Source: Panopea generosa (lineage: Eukaryota > Mollusca > Bivalvia > Adapedonta > Hiatellidae). From it: a DNA stretch of 64,000 bases. Every line of letters starts with the position of its first letter. Position 1 is the stretch's first letter. The position numbers and the translations under genes were made by a program. Location: NCBI GenBank assembly GCA_029582155.1, contig CM055911.1:29621741-29685740 (forward strand). The letters run 5' to 3'. The notes below the pieces were generated by a model. The model saw nothing but the letters and a program-made list of their open reading frames with translations, made no database searches and was not told the DNA's origin. This document shows, piece by piece, positions 1-11,257 of the stretch.

Positions 1-2965
1 GGAGGTTGTTGCCTTTTATGCAGTAATACCGTTAATGGAGACTGTAACATAATATGGAGGTTGTTTTGCGTTTTATGTAGTAATACCGTTAATAGAGATT
101 GTAACATATTATGGAAGTTGTTGCCTTTTATGCAGTCTTCCCGATAATGGAGATTGTAACATATTATGGAAGTTGTTGCCTTTTATGCAGTAAAACCGTT
201 AATGGAGATTGTAACATATTATGGAGGTTGTTGCCTTTTATGCAGTCTTACCGATAATGGAGATTGTAACATATTATTGAAGTTGTTGCCTTTTATGCAG
301 TTATACCGTTAATGGAGATTGCAACATATTATGGAGGTTGTTGCCTTTTATGCAGTAATACCGTTAATGGAGACTGTAACATAATGTGAAGGTTGTTGCC
401 TTTTATGCAGTAATACCGATAATGGAGACTGTAACATAATATGGAAGTTGTTGCCTTTTATGCAGTCTTACCAATAATGGAGATTGTAACATATTATAGA
501 GGCTGATGCCTTTTTGCAGTAATACATTTAATGGACACTGTAACATATTATGGAGGTTGTTGCCTTTTATGCAGTAATACCGATAATGGAGACGGTAACA
601 TATTATGGAGGTTGATGCCTTTATGCAATCATACCATTAATGGAGACTGTAACATATTTTGGAGGTGGTTGCCTTTTATGCAGTCATACCATTAATAGAG
701 ACTGTAACATATAATGGAGGCTGATGCCTTTATGCAATCATACCATTAATGGAGACTGTAACATATTTTGGAGGTGGTTGCCTTTTATGCAGTCATACCA
801 TTAATAGAGACTGTAACATATAATGGAGGCTGATGCCTTTTATTCAGTAATACCGTTAATGGAGACGGTAACATATTATGGAGGTGGTTGCCTTTTATGC
901 AGTCATATCATTAATTGAGACTGTAACATATAATGGAGGCTGATGCCTTTTATGCAGTCATACCATTAATTGAGACTGTAACATATTATGGAGGTGGTTG
1001 CCTTTTATGCAGTAATACCTTTAATGGACACTGTAACATATTATGGAGGTTGTTGCCTTTTATGCAGTCATACCATTAATGGAGACTGTAACATATAATG
1101 GAGGCTGATGCTTTTGATGCAATCATACCATTAATGGAGACTGTAACATATAATGGAGGCTGATGCCTTTTATTCAGTTATACCGTTAATGGAGACTGTA
1201 ACATATTATGGAGGTGGTTGCCTTTTATGCAGTCATATCATTAATGGAGACTGTAACATATAATGGAGGCTGATGCCTTTTATGCAGTCATACCATTAAT
1301 TGAGACTGTAACATATTATGGAGGTGGTTGCCTTTTATGCAGTAATACCTTTAATGGACACTGTGACATATTATGGAGGTTGTTGCCTTTTATGCAGTAA
1401 TACCGATAATACAGACGGTAACATATTATGGAGGCTGATGCCTTTATGCAATCATACCATTAATGGAGACTGTAACATATTTTGGAGGTGGTTGCCTTTT
1501 ATGCAGTCATACCATTAATAGAGACTGTAACATATAATGGAGGCTGATGCCTTTTATTTAGTTATACCGTTAATGGAGACGGTAACATATTATGGAGGTG
1601 GTTGCCTTTTATGCAGTCATACCATTAATGGAGACTGTAACATATAATGGAGGCTGATGCCTTTTATTCAGTAATACCGTTAATGGACACTGTAACATAT
1701 TATGGAGGTGGTTGCCTTTTATGCAGTCATACCATTAATGGAGACTGTAACATATAATGGAGGCTGATGCCTTTTATGCAATCATACCATTAATTGAGAC
1801 TGTAACATATTATGGAGGCTGATGCCTTTATGCAATCATACCATTAATTGAGATGGTAACATATTATGGAGGCTGATGCCTTCATGCAATCATACCATTA
1901 ATTGAGACTGTAACATATTATGGAGGCTGATGCCTATATGCAATCATACCGTTAATTGAGACGGTAACATATTATGGAGGCTGATGCCTTTATGCAATCA
2001 TACCGTTAATTGAGACGGTAACATATTATGGAGGTTGATGCCTTTATGCAATCATACCGTTAATTGAGACGGTAACATATTATGGAGGCTGATGCCTTTA
2101 TGCAATCATACCGTTAATTGAGACTGTAACATATTATGGAGGCTGATGCCTATATGCAATCATACCGTTAATTGAGACGGTAACATATTATGGAGGCTGA
2201 TGCCTTTATGCAATCATACCGTTAATTGAGACGGTAACCTATTATGGAGGCTGATGCCTTTATGCAATCATACCGTTAATTGAGACGGTAACATATTATG
2301 GAGGCTGATGCCTTTATGCAATCATACCGTTAATTGAGACGGTAACATATTATGGAGGCTGATGCCTTTATGCAATCATACCGTTAATTGAGACGGTAAC
2401 ATATTATGGAGGCTGATGCCTTTATGGAATCATACCATTTATTGAGACGGTAACATATTATAGAGGCTGATGCCTTTATGCAACCATACCATTAATTGAG
2501 ACGGTAACATATTATGGAGGCTGATGCCTTTATGCAATCATACCATTAATTGAGACTGTAACATATTATGGAGGTGGTTGCCTTTTATGCAGTCATACCA
2601 TTAATGGAGATTGTAACATATAATGGAGGCTGATGCCTTTTATTCAGTAATACCGTTAATGGAGACGGTAACATATTATGGAAGTTGTTGCCTTGTATGC
2701 AATCATACCGTTAATGGAGACTTTAACATATTATGGAGGCTGATGCCTTTTATGGAGTCATACCTTCAATGGAGACTGTAACCTATTATGAAGGTTGTTG
2801 CCTTTATGAAGTCATACCGTTAATGGAGACTGTAACATATTATGGATGTTGTTGCCTTTTATGCAGTCATACCGTTAATGGAGACGGTAACATATTATGG
2901 AGACTGTTACCTTTTATTACGACTACTTCCTTTTATGACGAGTGCTACATTTATGAAAATTTTTA
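1..2965. repeat. 54/55-bp satellite array (about 53 copies), open at left end of window
   Basis: Units run head to tail from base 1. Each has a GGAGG(T/C)TG(T/A)TGCC core, then TTTTATGCAGTCATACC or TTTATGCAATCATACC, then TTAATGGAGAC and TAACATATTAT. Copies with TTTTATG are 55 bp and copies with TTTATG are 54 bp. From about 600 to 1760 two unit types tend to alternate (GGAGGCTGATGCC with GGAGGTGGTTGCC). From about 1800 to 2560 the array is a nearly uniform run of the 54-bp GGAGGCTGATGCC type. The left edge lies outside the window and the right edge decays after 2900. Short open frames here are repeat translations with no recognisable protein. Confidence 0.97.
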
Positions 2966-3255
2966 ACATTTTATGACAATTGTTTCCTTTTGTGAAGATC
3001 TTGAACTTATTGAGGTTGTTATCCGTTATGAACATTGATATAATTTTACGGAGAGTGTTACCGTTGATGGCGGTTGTTACAATTAAGTAATATATTACAT
3101 AATGTTTTTAGAGGTTGAAACATTCAATTGAGGCCTGTTACTTTTCATGAAGTGTGGTTGTTATCCCTCATACTTGATTGTTTTTACAGTATGGCGATAG
3201 CTTGTGTTGTAAGTAGTTGCAGATAATTTATATTAGTGTAACACGAAATCCTTTT
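2966..3255. other. Decayed edge of the 55-bp array and AT-rich spacer
   Basis: Fragments such as TTTTATGACAATTGTTTCC and GAGGTTGTTATCC can still be related to the 55-bp unit until about 3140, after which no repeat or gene is visible. This looks like an old, un-homogenised array margin. Confidence 0.6.
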
Positions 3256-3520
3256 TCGTAAGATCCTCTGTGGCCGAGTGGTCTAAGGAGCCGTTTCAAT
3301 ACAACTTACCTCTCACCGCTAAGGTCGTGGGTTCGAGTCCCGCTCTCTCCAAAATCTTTACATTGTATATGAAAAGGTTTGCCAATTACTTGCGGAAAGA
3401 CGATGGTTCTACTCAGATTCATGCTGGGTCCTTTCTTTACCAGTAAAACTGAATATGCCATATATGACCTGAAATGTGTTGAAAATGGCTTCAAATCCCA
3501 TTCAATTTTTATGTGATTTC
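3256..3520 (+). mobile_element. tRNA-derived SINE, MetaSINE-type body
   Basis: The head resembles a Leu/Ser-type tRNA. It has an A-box-like TGGCCGAGTGGTCTAAGG and, after about 50 bases, a B-box GGTTCGAGTCC. No paired acceptor stem is visible, so it is not a functional tRNA. The body reads GCCAATTACTTGCGGAAAG, then GGTTCTACTCAGATTCATGC, then ATATGACCTGAAATGTGTTG, ending in GAAAATGGCTTCAAATCCC. The same body and tail occur at about 30.44 kb and in altered form at 13.4 and 45.5 kb, which supports a dispersed SINE family. Confidence 0.8.
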
Positions 3521-3945
3521 CAGCTCGATTTATGGCTTACAAGATCATTACACGCGACACGCTAGCAAGTCAGTACTTCATTGAATTATTGTACTTTTGC
3601 AGTCGTATATTAACATGTCATGTTTTATAGTACAATTAACTCTAACTTCGCCTGTCACTCATTTTTTTTTAGAGAAAATCATAACAATAAATGTTCAAGA
3701 GGGATTGAAGAGGAGTTGGAGTGAGCTACCTTGTCGTATATAATGTCATAACGATACTTGTCCAAGACTGGCAGATTTATACGGGGTCAATATAAAATAT
3801 AATAATTTATATTGAAGGTTATTTACAGTTAAGGATTGTTAAACTGTTTCTAAGTCAGTATAACCGTAATTATTTCTACTTCATATTCTAGTTGAGATAT
3901 AAAAACAATAAATGAAATAATTTTATTAAACACGCTCAAGTTAAT
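3521..3945. other. Intergenic, nothing recognised
   Basis: AT-rich sequence with a T-run near 3664. No open frame of note, RNA gene or repeat was seen. Confidence 0.5.
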
Positions 3946-4280
3946 ACTGTACTGAAAGAGTTGTAGTTGTATGGTACTCGTATTTAGTGTCGCTTTCAAC
4001 AATTGTTCGGTCAAATCGCGAAGGTGTCTACTTGAGACAGTATTCTGAGCGCTGCCACACTGGAATATCATGCTGCAAACACATGGTATGATGACCCGCA
4101 CTTTCACATCATACTGACAATAGGCCGACCAGACCTAGAACGATTCTCTAAATGCTGAGCGCCAAGCGAGGAAACATCTTATACCTTTTTAGTACAATTT
4201 TCAAGTCTTTTATATAACCCGGGCGGGTTTCGAACCTTCCGCATGCGAGGCGGACGCTCTACCACTAGACCACGTTGCGG
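3946..4280 (-). mobile_element. Full-length-looking tRNA-derived SINE
   Basis: Read on the minus strand from 4280, the head has an A-box-like TGGTCTAGTGGTAGAGCG and a B-box GGTTCGAAACC. The 5' and 3' ends of the head cannot form an acceptor stem. The body includes GATGTTTCCTCGCTTGGCGC, GATATTCCAGTGTGGCAGCG and AAGTAGACACC. The tail (about 4010 down to 3950) reads TGACCGAACAATTGTTGAAA then GCGACACTAAATACGAG, the TTGAAA...GCG...TAAA tail shared with the other MetaSINE-like copies. A related tail on the minus strand lies at 22.5 kb. Confidence 0.78.
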
Positions 4281-4355
4281 CATCGTACTGATAGAATGTA
4301 ATAAAACGGTTAAAAAACTTAACTTGACTTTTTCTCCCCTCCCCAACTCTCTCCC

Positions 4356-4605
<250 letters not shown>

Positions 4606-4739
4606 TTTTACACATTTTTCTTTTACTTTTTTTTCACCTTTTTTCATTCTTTTTTAGTGTCATTAGGGTTGGATCTTGTTTTGTTTTATGAATGTTTTTA
4701 TAACATATAAAACCGCACCCACAACATCACTTCCACCAG

Positions 4740-5040
<301 letters not shown>

Positions 5041-5373
5041 TGTATCGTACTTTCTCTGTCGCTCTCAGTAGAGAAATAAAATATGACACCAAATATCTTA
5101 TAAGTTTAACCATTCATAAAAATGCCTACCCGTGTAGGTGAGTGTCTTAAGCCAGGTTTACTACACTACAACTTCAAGTCGCTATATAAACATAACACAC
5201 GACTCGCTTAAACGTCTTCGAAATCCTCTCAATTTCACCCGATATTGTTTAACTTTCATACAAAGTTTTATAGTTTCATAATATTTACTCTAAGGGTTTT
5301 CCGTATGGGACTCTATATATAAGTCTCTGAAATTGGGCTGCGCTGTTCGCGTCCATTTTAAAGCCAGGGGTGT

Positions 5374-5414
5374 GTGGGGGGGGGGGGGGGGGGGGGGGGG
5401 AGGGGGGAGGGGGG
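5374..5414. repeat. Poly-G tract
   Basis: About 25 consecutive G residues are followed by G-runs broken by single A residues. A frame through it encodes polyproline on the minus strand and is not a gene. The sequence could form a G-quadruplex. Confidence 0.9.
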
Positions 5415-5437
5415 CATTTAGATTAGAGGTGTCATCC

Positions 5438-5795
5438 CACCATTGATTTTTGTTCTTTATTCTATAGTAAATAATAAAAGTTTGAAGGCTTGTCATTCAT
5501 AGAGAGACCCAAATGAAAGAAGTGAAACCTACATTTTACTGTTTGTCAACCTCTGCACTATCAAAATATGATGAGAAAAGTAGGGGTCATGTGTCATACA
5601 AGAGATTTTTTTTCTGCTCAGTGTGTACACTGGTGACAAAGTGAAAGTAGACTTCCGAAATCATGTATTCATACCCCAATTTCCAAGCATCAATTTTTTT
5701 TTCTAAATTCACAATTCAAACATGACAATGCTATCAAAGTGTTCAAAATACATCAATAATGCCATTCAAATAAAAACATGAGCATTAAAATAAGG
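5438..5795 (-). repeat. Dispersed repeat R1, copy 1 (minus strand)
   Basis: The minus strand carries TTTTGAACACTTTGATAGCA, TTGAATTGTGAATTTAGAAA, TTGGGGTATGAATACATGAT and CAGTGTACACACTGAGCAG. The same ordered blocks occur on the plus strand at 12931-13250 and 39141-39470, with scattered substitutions and indels. No coding capacity or tRNA head was seen. The element class is unknown (MITE, SINE or LINE tail are all possible). Confidence 0.75.
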
Positions 5796-6110
5796 AAAAT
5801 GCATTTCTAAAGAAGAAGAAATGAGGATTATTTAAAACCGCCATTATGCAACTACCCCCACGGAAGCACTTCCTTTTTGCAATGGTGGTACTATGCCTAG
5901 AGCAAATGTGTGTAAGTTGAATGTAAAAGAAAACGACGCTTAAATGTACATGTTAGAAAAGCTCAATTGTTGAAATAAACCGAATCGTTTGTTCGGTATC
6001 AACTACGGTCATTCTCCCCATGCGAGTCAAAAACTTAACCAATCTCTCGATTACTATTCAAATAGTAAAGCATGGCTGCAGAAGCCTGGTTCGAGCTTTC
6101 AGCTATCGGT
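5796..6110. other. Intergenic, nothing recognised
   Basis: AT-rich sequence. A 65-codon open frame at 5989-6186 runs into the 58-bp repeat and has no recognisable domain. Confidence 0.5.
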
Positions 6111-6440
6111 GGAAAAAGTGGTAAACAGAGTTAATTATGAAAATAGGCGGATGACAGAGCAAATGATAAAAAATAAACGGAGTTAATGATCCAAATATTA
6201 GTTAGTTTAAACAGATTTTAGTGCCAAATAAACACATATTACAATATTTATCATGCATATAAGTCAAATACAATTTAAGGCAAAAGGGTCTGGCCACAAG
6301 TTCTCTCAACATTAGATTCGGCCATTCCCTTAAATGTTAGAGAACAGAGAGAATGGTTAAAATAATGGCACTTAACAGTGATAATAAAAATTGACAGTGA
6401 ACATAGCCAACGTTAAGAAAAAATAGCTGTAAACAGTAAA
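6111..6440. repeat. 58-bp tandem repeat, left block
   Basis: Degenerate units contain GTAAACAGAGTTAAT, ATGAAAATGGGCAGTGAAC and ATAGCCAACG/AGTGATAAA. The same unit resumes at 7520-7760 and 10550-11245, so this is one array broken by insertions. Confidence 0.75.
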
Positions 6441-7480
6441 TGACATTCGACATTCACTGAAAAATGTTAGAAAATCGAATATCAAATACCTCGAGATTCG
6501 TTATTCGTCTAAAATCTTCATATGAATGTCGAATCTCAAAATAAAACTTGACATTCGACATTCACTGAAAAATGTTTGATAATCGGAGATCAAATACACG
6601 TACCTCGAGATTCGTTATTCACCAAAAAGATAACTCGTGTGAATGTCGAATCATAAAATAACTTCACATTCGACATTCACTTAAAATTGTTTGAATGTCG
6701 AATATTAAATAACTCGAGATTCGTTATTCATCAGAAATCCGTATATGACTTTCGAATCTCCAAAAAAATTACATTCGTCTTTCACTAAAAATATTTGAAT
6801 GTGAATAACAAACGCCTCGAGATTCGTTATTCACCAAAAAAAACATTTCTGGATATCAAATCTTAAAAAACTTGATATCTGACATTTACTGAAAACTTTT
6901 GGAATTCTAATATCGTGTCATTCACTCAAAAAAGTTTGAATATCTAAAAACAAAAAAAAGGGAAAAAAATCTCTGTTGATTCACTTAACACAACCGTCAT
7001 AAGATCTCTTTTAAACAGGAAAGGGATGAACAAACGAACAAAAATAAACAAATAACAACGTGTTCATTCTTTGTTTTTACTTTTGCCAAAACTTTTAATT
7101 TATAACATAACATGATTTATTATTGAAATACATAATTATTTATCATATTTCACCCATTGCATGTTATTTTACAATTATCATGGCAATACTTTTGAGATTC
7201 GACATTCCTATGAGAATTTATAATGAATAACGAATCTCATGGTATTTGATATTCGACTTTCAAACACTTTTCAGTGAATATCGAAAGTCAAGATTTTTTA
7301 GATTCGACATTCAGACGAATTTTTGGTGAAAAACGAATTACGAGGCATTGGATATTCGATGATTCAAACATTTTTTCCGTGAAAGACAAGTGTCCAGTTC
7401 TTTGTTTTTCGATATGCAAACATGTTTAATGAATGTCGAATATCAATGTTTCTGCTATAAGAGATTCAATTTAAATATCG
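6441..7480. mobile_element. Foldback-type element: long inverted arms made of about 105-bp subrepeats
   Basis: The left arm (about 6445-6950) has four to five direct units of roughly 105-115 bp, each with GACATTCGACATTCACTGAA, then AATATCAAATACCTCGAGAT, TTCGTTATTC and GAATGTCGAATCTC. The right arm (about 7190-7475) carries about 2.5 copies of the same unit in reverse orientation (GAGATTCGACATTCC, AATAACGAATCTCATGG, TATTTGATATTCGACTTTC). Between them lies about 230 bp of AT-rich sequence without coding capacity. Each unit is also partly palindromic (GACATTCGACATTCAC against GTGAATGTCGAATC). Both ends are flanked by the 58-bp repeat. Confidence 0.7.
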
Positions 7481-7519
7481 AATAGCTCAAACCCAATATC
7501 AACTTATAATTTTAGCCCG

Positions 7520-7760
7520 TCGTGAACATAGCCAACGTTATAAATATGTTTTAAACATAATAACATGATAAAATGAGCAGTGGACATAGTCAAGATTAAA
7601 AACTAGGCATTAAACAGAGTTCATAATGAAAATGGGCAGTGAACATAACCAACAATATAAAATAAAAAATAGAAAGTAAAATGTTAATAATTAAAATTAG
7701 CACTGAACATAGCCAATGATAAAATTAGGCAGTAAACAGAAATAACAAATGGGCAGCGAA
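7520..7760. repeat. 58-bp tandem repeat, middle block
   Basis: Units with GTGAACATAGCCAA, ATGAAAATGGGCAGTGAACA and GGCAGTAAACAGA continue the blocks at 6111-6440 and 10550-11245. The LINE begins after CAGCGAACACGTGG near 7765. Confidence 0.75.
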
Positions 7761-7934
7761 CACGTGGTAGTGTTAACGAAGACTGCGTATAGAACAAACT
7801 TACTATTGATGACAATCCATCAGATCTGGAAACTTTTCATTTAAAAAATAACAGCTTAATAATATCTTCCATATGTACCCAAAATGACTGTACAAGTAAC
7901 TTTTATGTGCATGATAGTATATGTTCTGATCTAA

Positions 7935-8963
7935 ATGTCAGTGATGCATTATAATAATGATAATTTGCCTGTTGATCATGTAAATAGTACTGGTTCTTCC
8001 ATACATGCCAGAAATTTGATAGAGTTAGGGTTGACATCCAAAGGATTTAAAATTGGTCATATCAATATACAAGGCATTCGAAACAAAATAGAACAAATTG
8101 ATATCATGCTAAACAACTCTAATAATGATGTCCATGTTTTTGGAATCAGTGAAACTAAGTTGAAACTATAACATCCTGATAGATTTTTTCAGCTTGATAA
8201 CTATCAAATGTTTCGAAGAGACAGGGTGATTACAAATGAGAGAAAGGAGCAAGGTGGGGGTATTATTGTCTATTGTAAGAATGAAATAAATTGTAAGAGA
8301 AGGTGTGATTTGGAGGATGAGGAGGTAGAGAGCTTATGGTTTGAAATAACTCCAATAAATTCGCTCAGTTTTTTAATTGGTAACTTGTGCAGAAATCCAA
8401 ATGAAAAAGTAACATGGAATGAAAAATTTGAAAATCAACTTGAAAAGGTATTATCGAAATAAAAAGAGCTGTACCTCCTCGGAGACTTTAATAGAGACTT
8501 ACTTAATTTACAAACAAAAAAACATGGTAAGAGTACATGAACCTTTTGGCCTTTTGGCCATTTTCAGGAAATTAATGTTGCTACGCGGATGACTTCAGCC
8601 TCAGCAACTTTAATAGACCATATTTATTGTAATATTCAAAGTAACATAAAATCATTTCATGTTCCACAAGTAGGACTAAGCGACCACTTTCCCACATTTC
8701 TGACACGTAAAGCTAATTGTTCTCAGCCTATAAATTCACATCACAAAATATCATATAGGTCGTTTAACAATTTCAATCAAGAAAAGTTCAATAATGATCT
8801 TCAGTTTGTTCCATGGGACATAATCAAAAATTTTGAAGACACAAATGAATTAGTTGAGACATGGTCTTCTATGTTTTTAAAAAGTGTTGATTCCCATAAA
8901 ATTAAAGCCATCAGGCAACACAGAGTTTTAAAAAAAACATCATCCAAAATGGATTACACCTGA
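7935..8963 (+). pseudogene. LINE ORF2 endonuclease domain, interrupted
   Basis: One frame runs through at least two in-frame stops (at 8169-8171 and 8460-8462) and a gap near 8525-8585. Recognisable apurinic-like endonuclease motifs are GHINIQGIRNK (about 8058), GISETKLKL (about 8142), GDFNRDLL (about 8480) and LSDHFPTF (about 8676). These correspond to the N, E, GDFN and SDH catalytic motifs of the LINE EEP nuclease that nicks target DNA. Frame is lost after 8963, where the linker continues in another frame as WITPEIIEAIKTRDRLK. The copy cannot make a full protein. Confidence 0.85.
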
Positions 8964-9504
8964 GATAATTGAAGCTATTAAAACTCGTGATAGATTAAAA
9001 TCCTTAAATAATGAGATGGAGTACAGGATGGAGAAACAAAGTCTCCAGCCTCATAAAAGAATCTAAAAATCTAAATATGAAGCATTTGTCACTGAAAATC
9101 GAACCAAACCTAGTACTGTATGGAAAGTATTTAATGAACTCAATGTATCTAAACAAAAATGTAACACAAACGTTTTAAATTTAAAGATTGGTGATAATGC
9201 TATTGAACATCCAAATGATATTGCAAATGAATTTAATGACTTTGTTGTATCTGTTACTTCTAAACTAAAAGAACCTATTTTGAACTCAAGTTTTGAAAAA
9301 CTGAGCAGTTTCTGTGATGAGAAAATACCTGCCAACATATTGTTTAATATTCCCGAAATTTCAGTAGAACAAGTAAGAAAAATTTCTGATAAACATTGAC
9401 ATTACAAAATCAACTGGCTACGACAATATTGGACCACGTTTACTTAAATTGTCAGCAAACTTCATAGCAGACAGCATAGCTTATATCTGCAACTACAGTA
9501 TTAA

Positions 9505-10529
9505 AACATCAGTATTTCCAGACAAATGGAAAGAGTGTAAAGTTACACCCTTATATAAAAGTGGAGTCAAGATGATATAGATAATTATAGACCCATTTCT
9601 GTCCTACCAATTATTTCAAAGATACTAGAAAAACATGTCCATGACTCTTTAATGAAATATCACACTTATTACCAGTTACTGCACAAGACACAATCTGGCT
9701 TTAGACCTGGGCACGCATGTGAAATGGCATTAGTACGAATGATCAGCAAATGGCTAGAAGCTATAAATAATGGATCTTTAATAGGAGTAGTGATGGTTGA
9801 TTTCAAGAAAGCGTTTGATCTAGTGGACCATAAAATTCTTTTGCAAAAGTTGAAAGTCTATAAACTTTCAGACAAGGTATTAGCATGGTTCTCTTCATAC
9901 TTACATAATCGAAAACAGAAAATTTCCCTAAACGGCGTATTATCAACCAATCAAACAGTGACAGATGGTGTACCTCAAGGTTCTATCTTAGGCCCTCTTT
10001 TATTTCTTCTGTTTATTAATGATTTACCACTTTACACTGACACTGCTGAAACTGATTTTTATGCAGATGATACAACATTGTATCATATAAATAATAAGCT
10101 ACCAGTTATTGAAAAAAAACCTGCAAAGTGCCCTTGAACCATATCAGAATGGTGCAGTTCAAATGGAATGCTGATTAATACTAAAACCAAAGTCATGCTT
10201 ATTACTACACATCAAAAACGTACTTGTCTAGATGTTAAAGATATAAATTTACATCTTTATGGTGAAAAGCTCAGCATGATATCTAAAGAGAAAGTACTTG
10301 GCATATTTATTGATAACAACCTAGCCTGGAAAAATCATGTAGATCATATATGTAAGAAAATTTCGTCAACTAGTTGGCTCCTGTCACGTATTAAACAATA
10401 TCTAAGCATTGACCATAAAATTCAGTTTTATAAAGCTTATATTCAACCTCATATAGATTATTGTAATGTTATATGGGGTGGCGCCTGTCAAACCAACTTA
10501 AATAGAATATTTAGACTCCAAAAACGATA
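9505..10529 (+). pseudogene. LINE reverse transcriptase domain, broken by frameshifts
   Basis: The best segment is 9652-10137 (161 codons). It has QSGFRPGHACEMAL, then MVDFKKAFDLVDHKILL (first catalytic aspartate), GVPQGSILGPLLFLLFINDL, and the intact active-site FYADDTTLY. A second frame, 10168-10530, continues with EKVLGIFIDNNLAWKNHVDH and HIDYCNVIWGG, the usual thumb/C-terminal block. A stop and frame change fall at 10135-10165. Upstream, FPDKWKECKVTPLYKSG (about 9510) is in frame with neither. The usual C-terminal region after LQKR is missing. Confidence 0.9.
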
Positions 10530-10549
10530 ATGATAATTACATATTTAGC

Positions 10550-11245
10550 CGACGATAAAACATAGGCGGTAAACAGAGTTAATTATGAAACTGAGCAGTA
10601 AAAATAGACAACAATAAAAAAAATAGGCATTAAACAGAGTAAATGATAAAAATGGACATAGCCAGTGATAGAAAATAGGCAGTAAACAGAGTAAATAATA
10701 GAAATGAGAAGTGATCATAGCCGCCAGTGATAAAAACAGGCAGTAAACAGAGTTAATAATGAAAATAAGCAGTAATCACGACCAGTGATAAAAAATAGGC
10801 AGAGTTAGTAATGAAAATGTTAGTTAATATTACCAGTGATAACAAAATAGGCAGTAAACAGAGTTAATTATGGAAATGACTGGAGAACATAATCGGTGAT
10901 AAAAAATTGGCAGTAAACAGAGTTAGTAATGAAAATGAACAGTGAACATAACCAGTGATAAAAAATAGGCAATAAATAGAGTTAGTAATGCTAATGGACA
11001 GAGAACATAACCAGTGATAAAAATAGACAGTAAACAGAGTTAATAATGAAAATGGCAGTGAAAATAGTCAACGATAAAAATAGGCAGTAAGCAGAGCTAG
11101 TAATGAAAATAGGCAGTGAACATAACCAGTGATAACAAATAGGCAGCAAACAGAGTAAATAATGGTAATGGGCAGTGAACATAGCCAGTGATAAAAATAA
11201 GCATTAAAAATAGTTTATAAAGAAAACGGGCAGTGAAAATAGCCC
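10550..11245. repeat. 58-bp tandem repeat, right block (about 12 units)
   Basis: This is the best-preserved block: GGCAGTAAACAGAGTTAATA, ATGAAAATGGGCAGTGAACA, TAGCCAGTGATAAAAATA. The opposite strand has a 63-codon open frame without recognisable features. It joins the next array at about 11250. Confidence 0.9.
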
Positions 11246-11257
11246 ATTTTGTTTTTG

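Larger units (their letters stand above)
7761..10529 (+). mobile_element. Broken non-LTR retrotransposon (LINE, jockey/CR1-like), 3' truncated
   Basis: Frame fragments in order give an endonuclease/exonuclease/phosphatase domain (7935-8963) and a reverse transcriptase (about 9505-10529). Upstream of the endonuclease a conceptual peptide containing TIDDNPSDLETFHLKNN can be read from about 7796, broken by a frame change near 7950. The sequence stops abruptly at RLQKR and the 58-bp array resumes at once. No 3' UTR, tail or target-site duplication was visible to me. The jockey/CR1 placement rests on motif style only. Confidence 0.88.

Noticed and set aside
3256..3350. tRNA-Leu/Ser gene
   Set aside because: A- and B-boxes are present but there is no acceptor pairing, and a MetaSINE-type body follows, so it is a SINE head.
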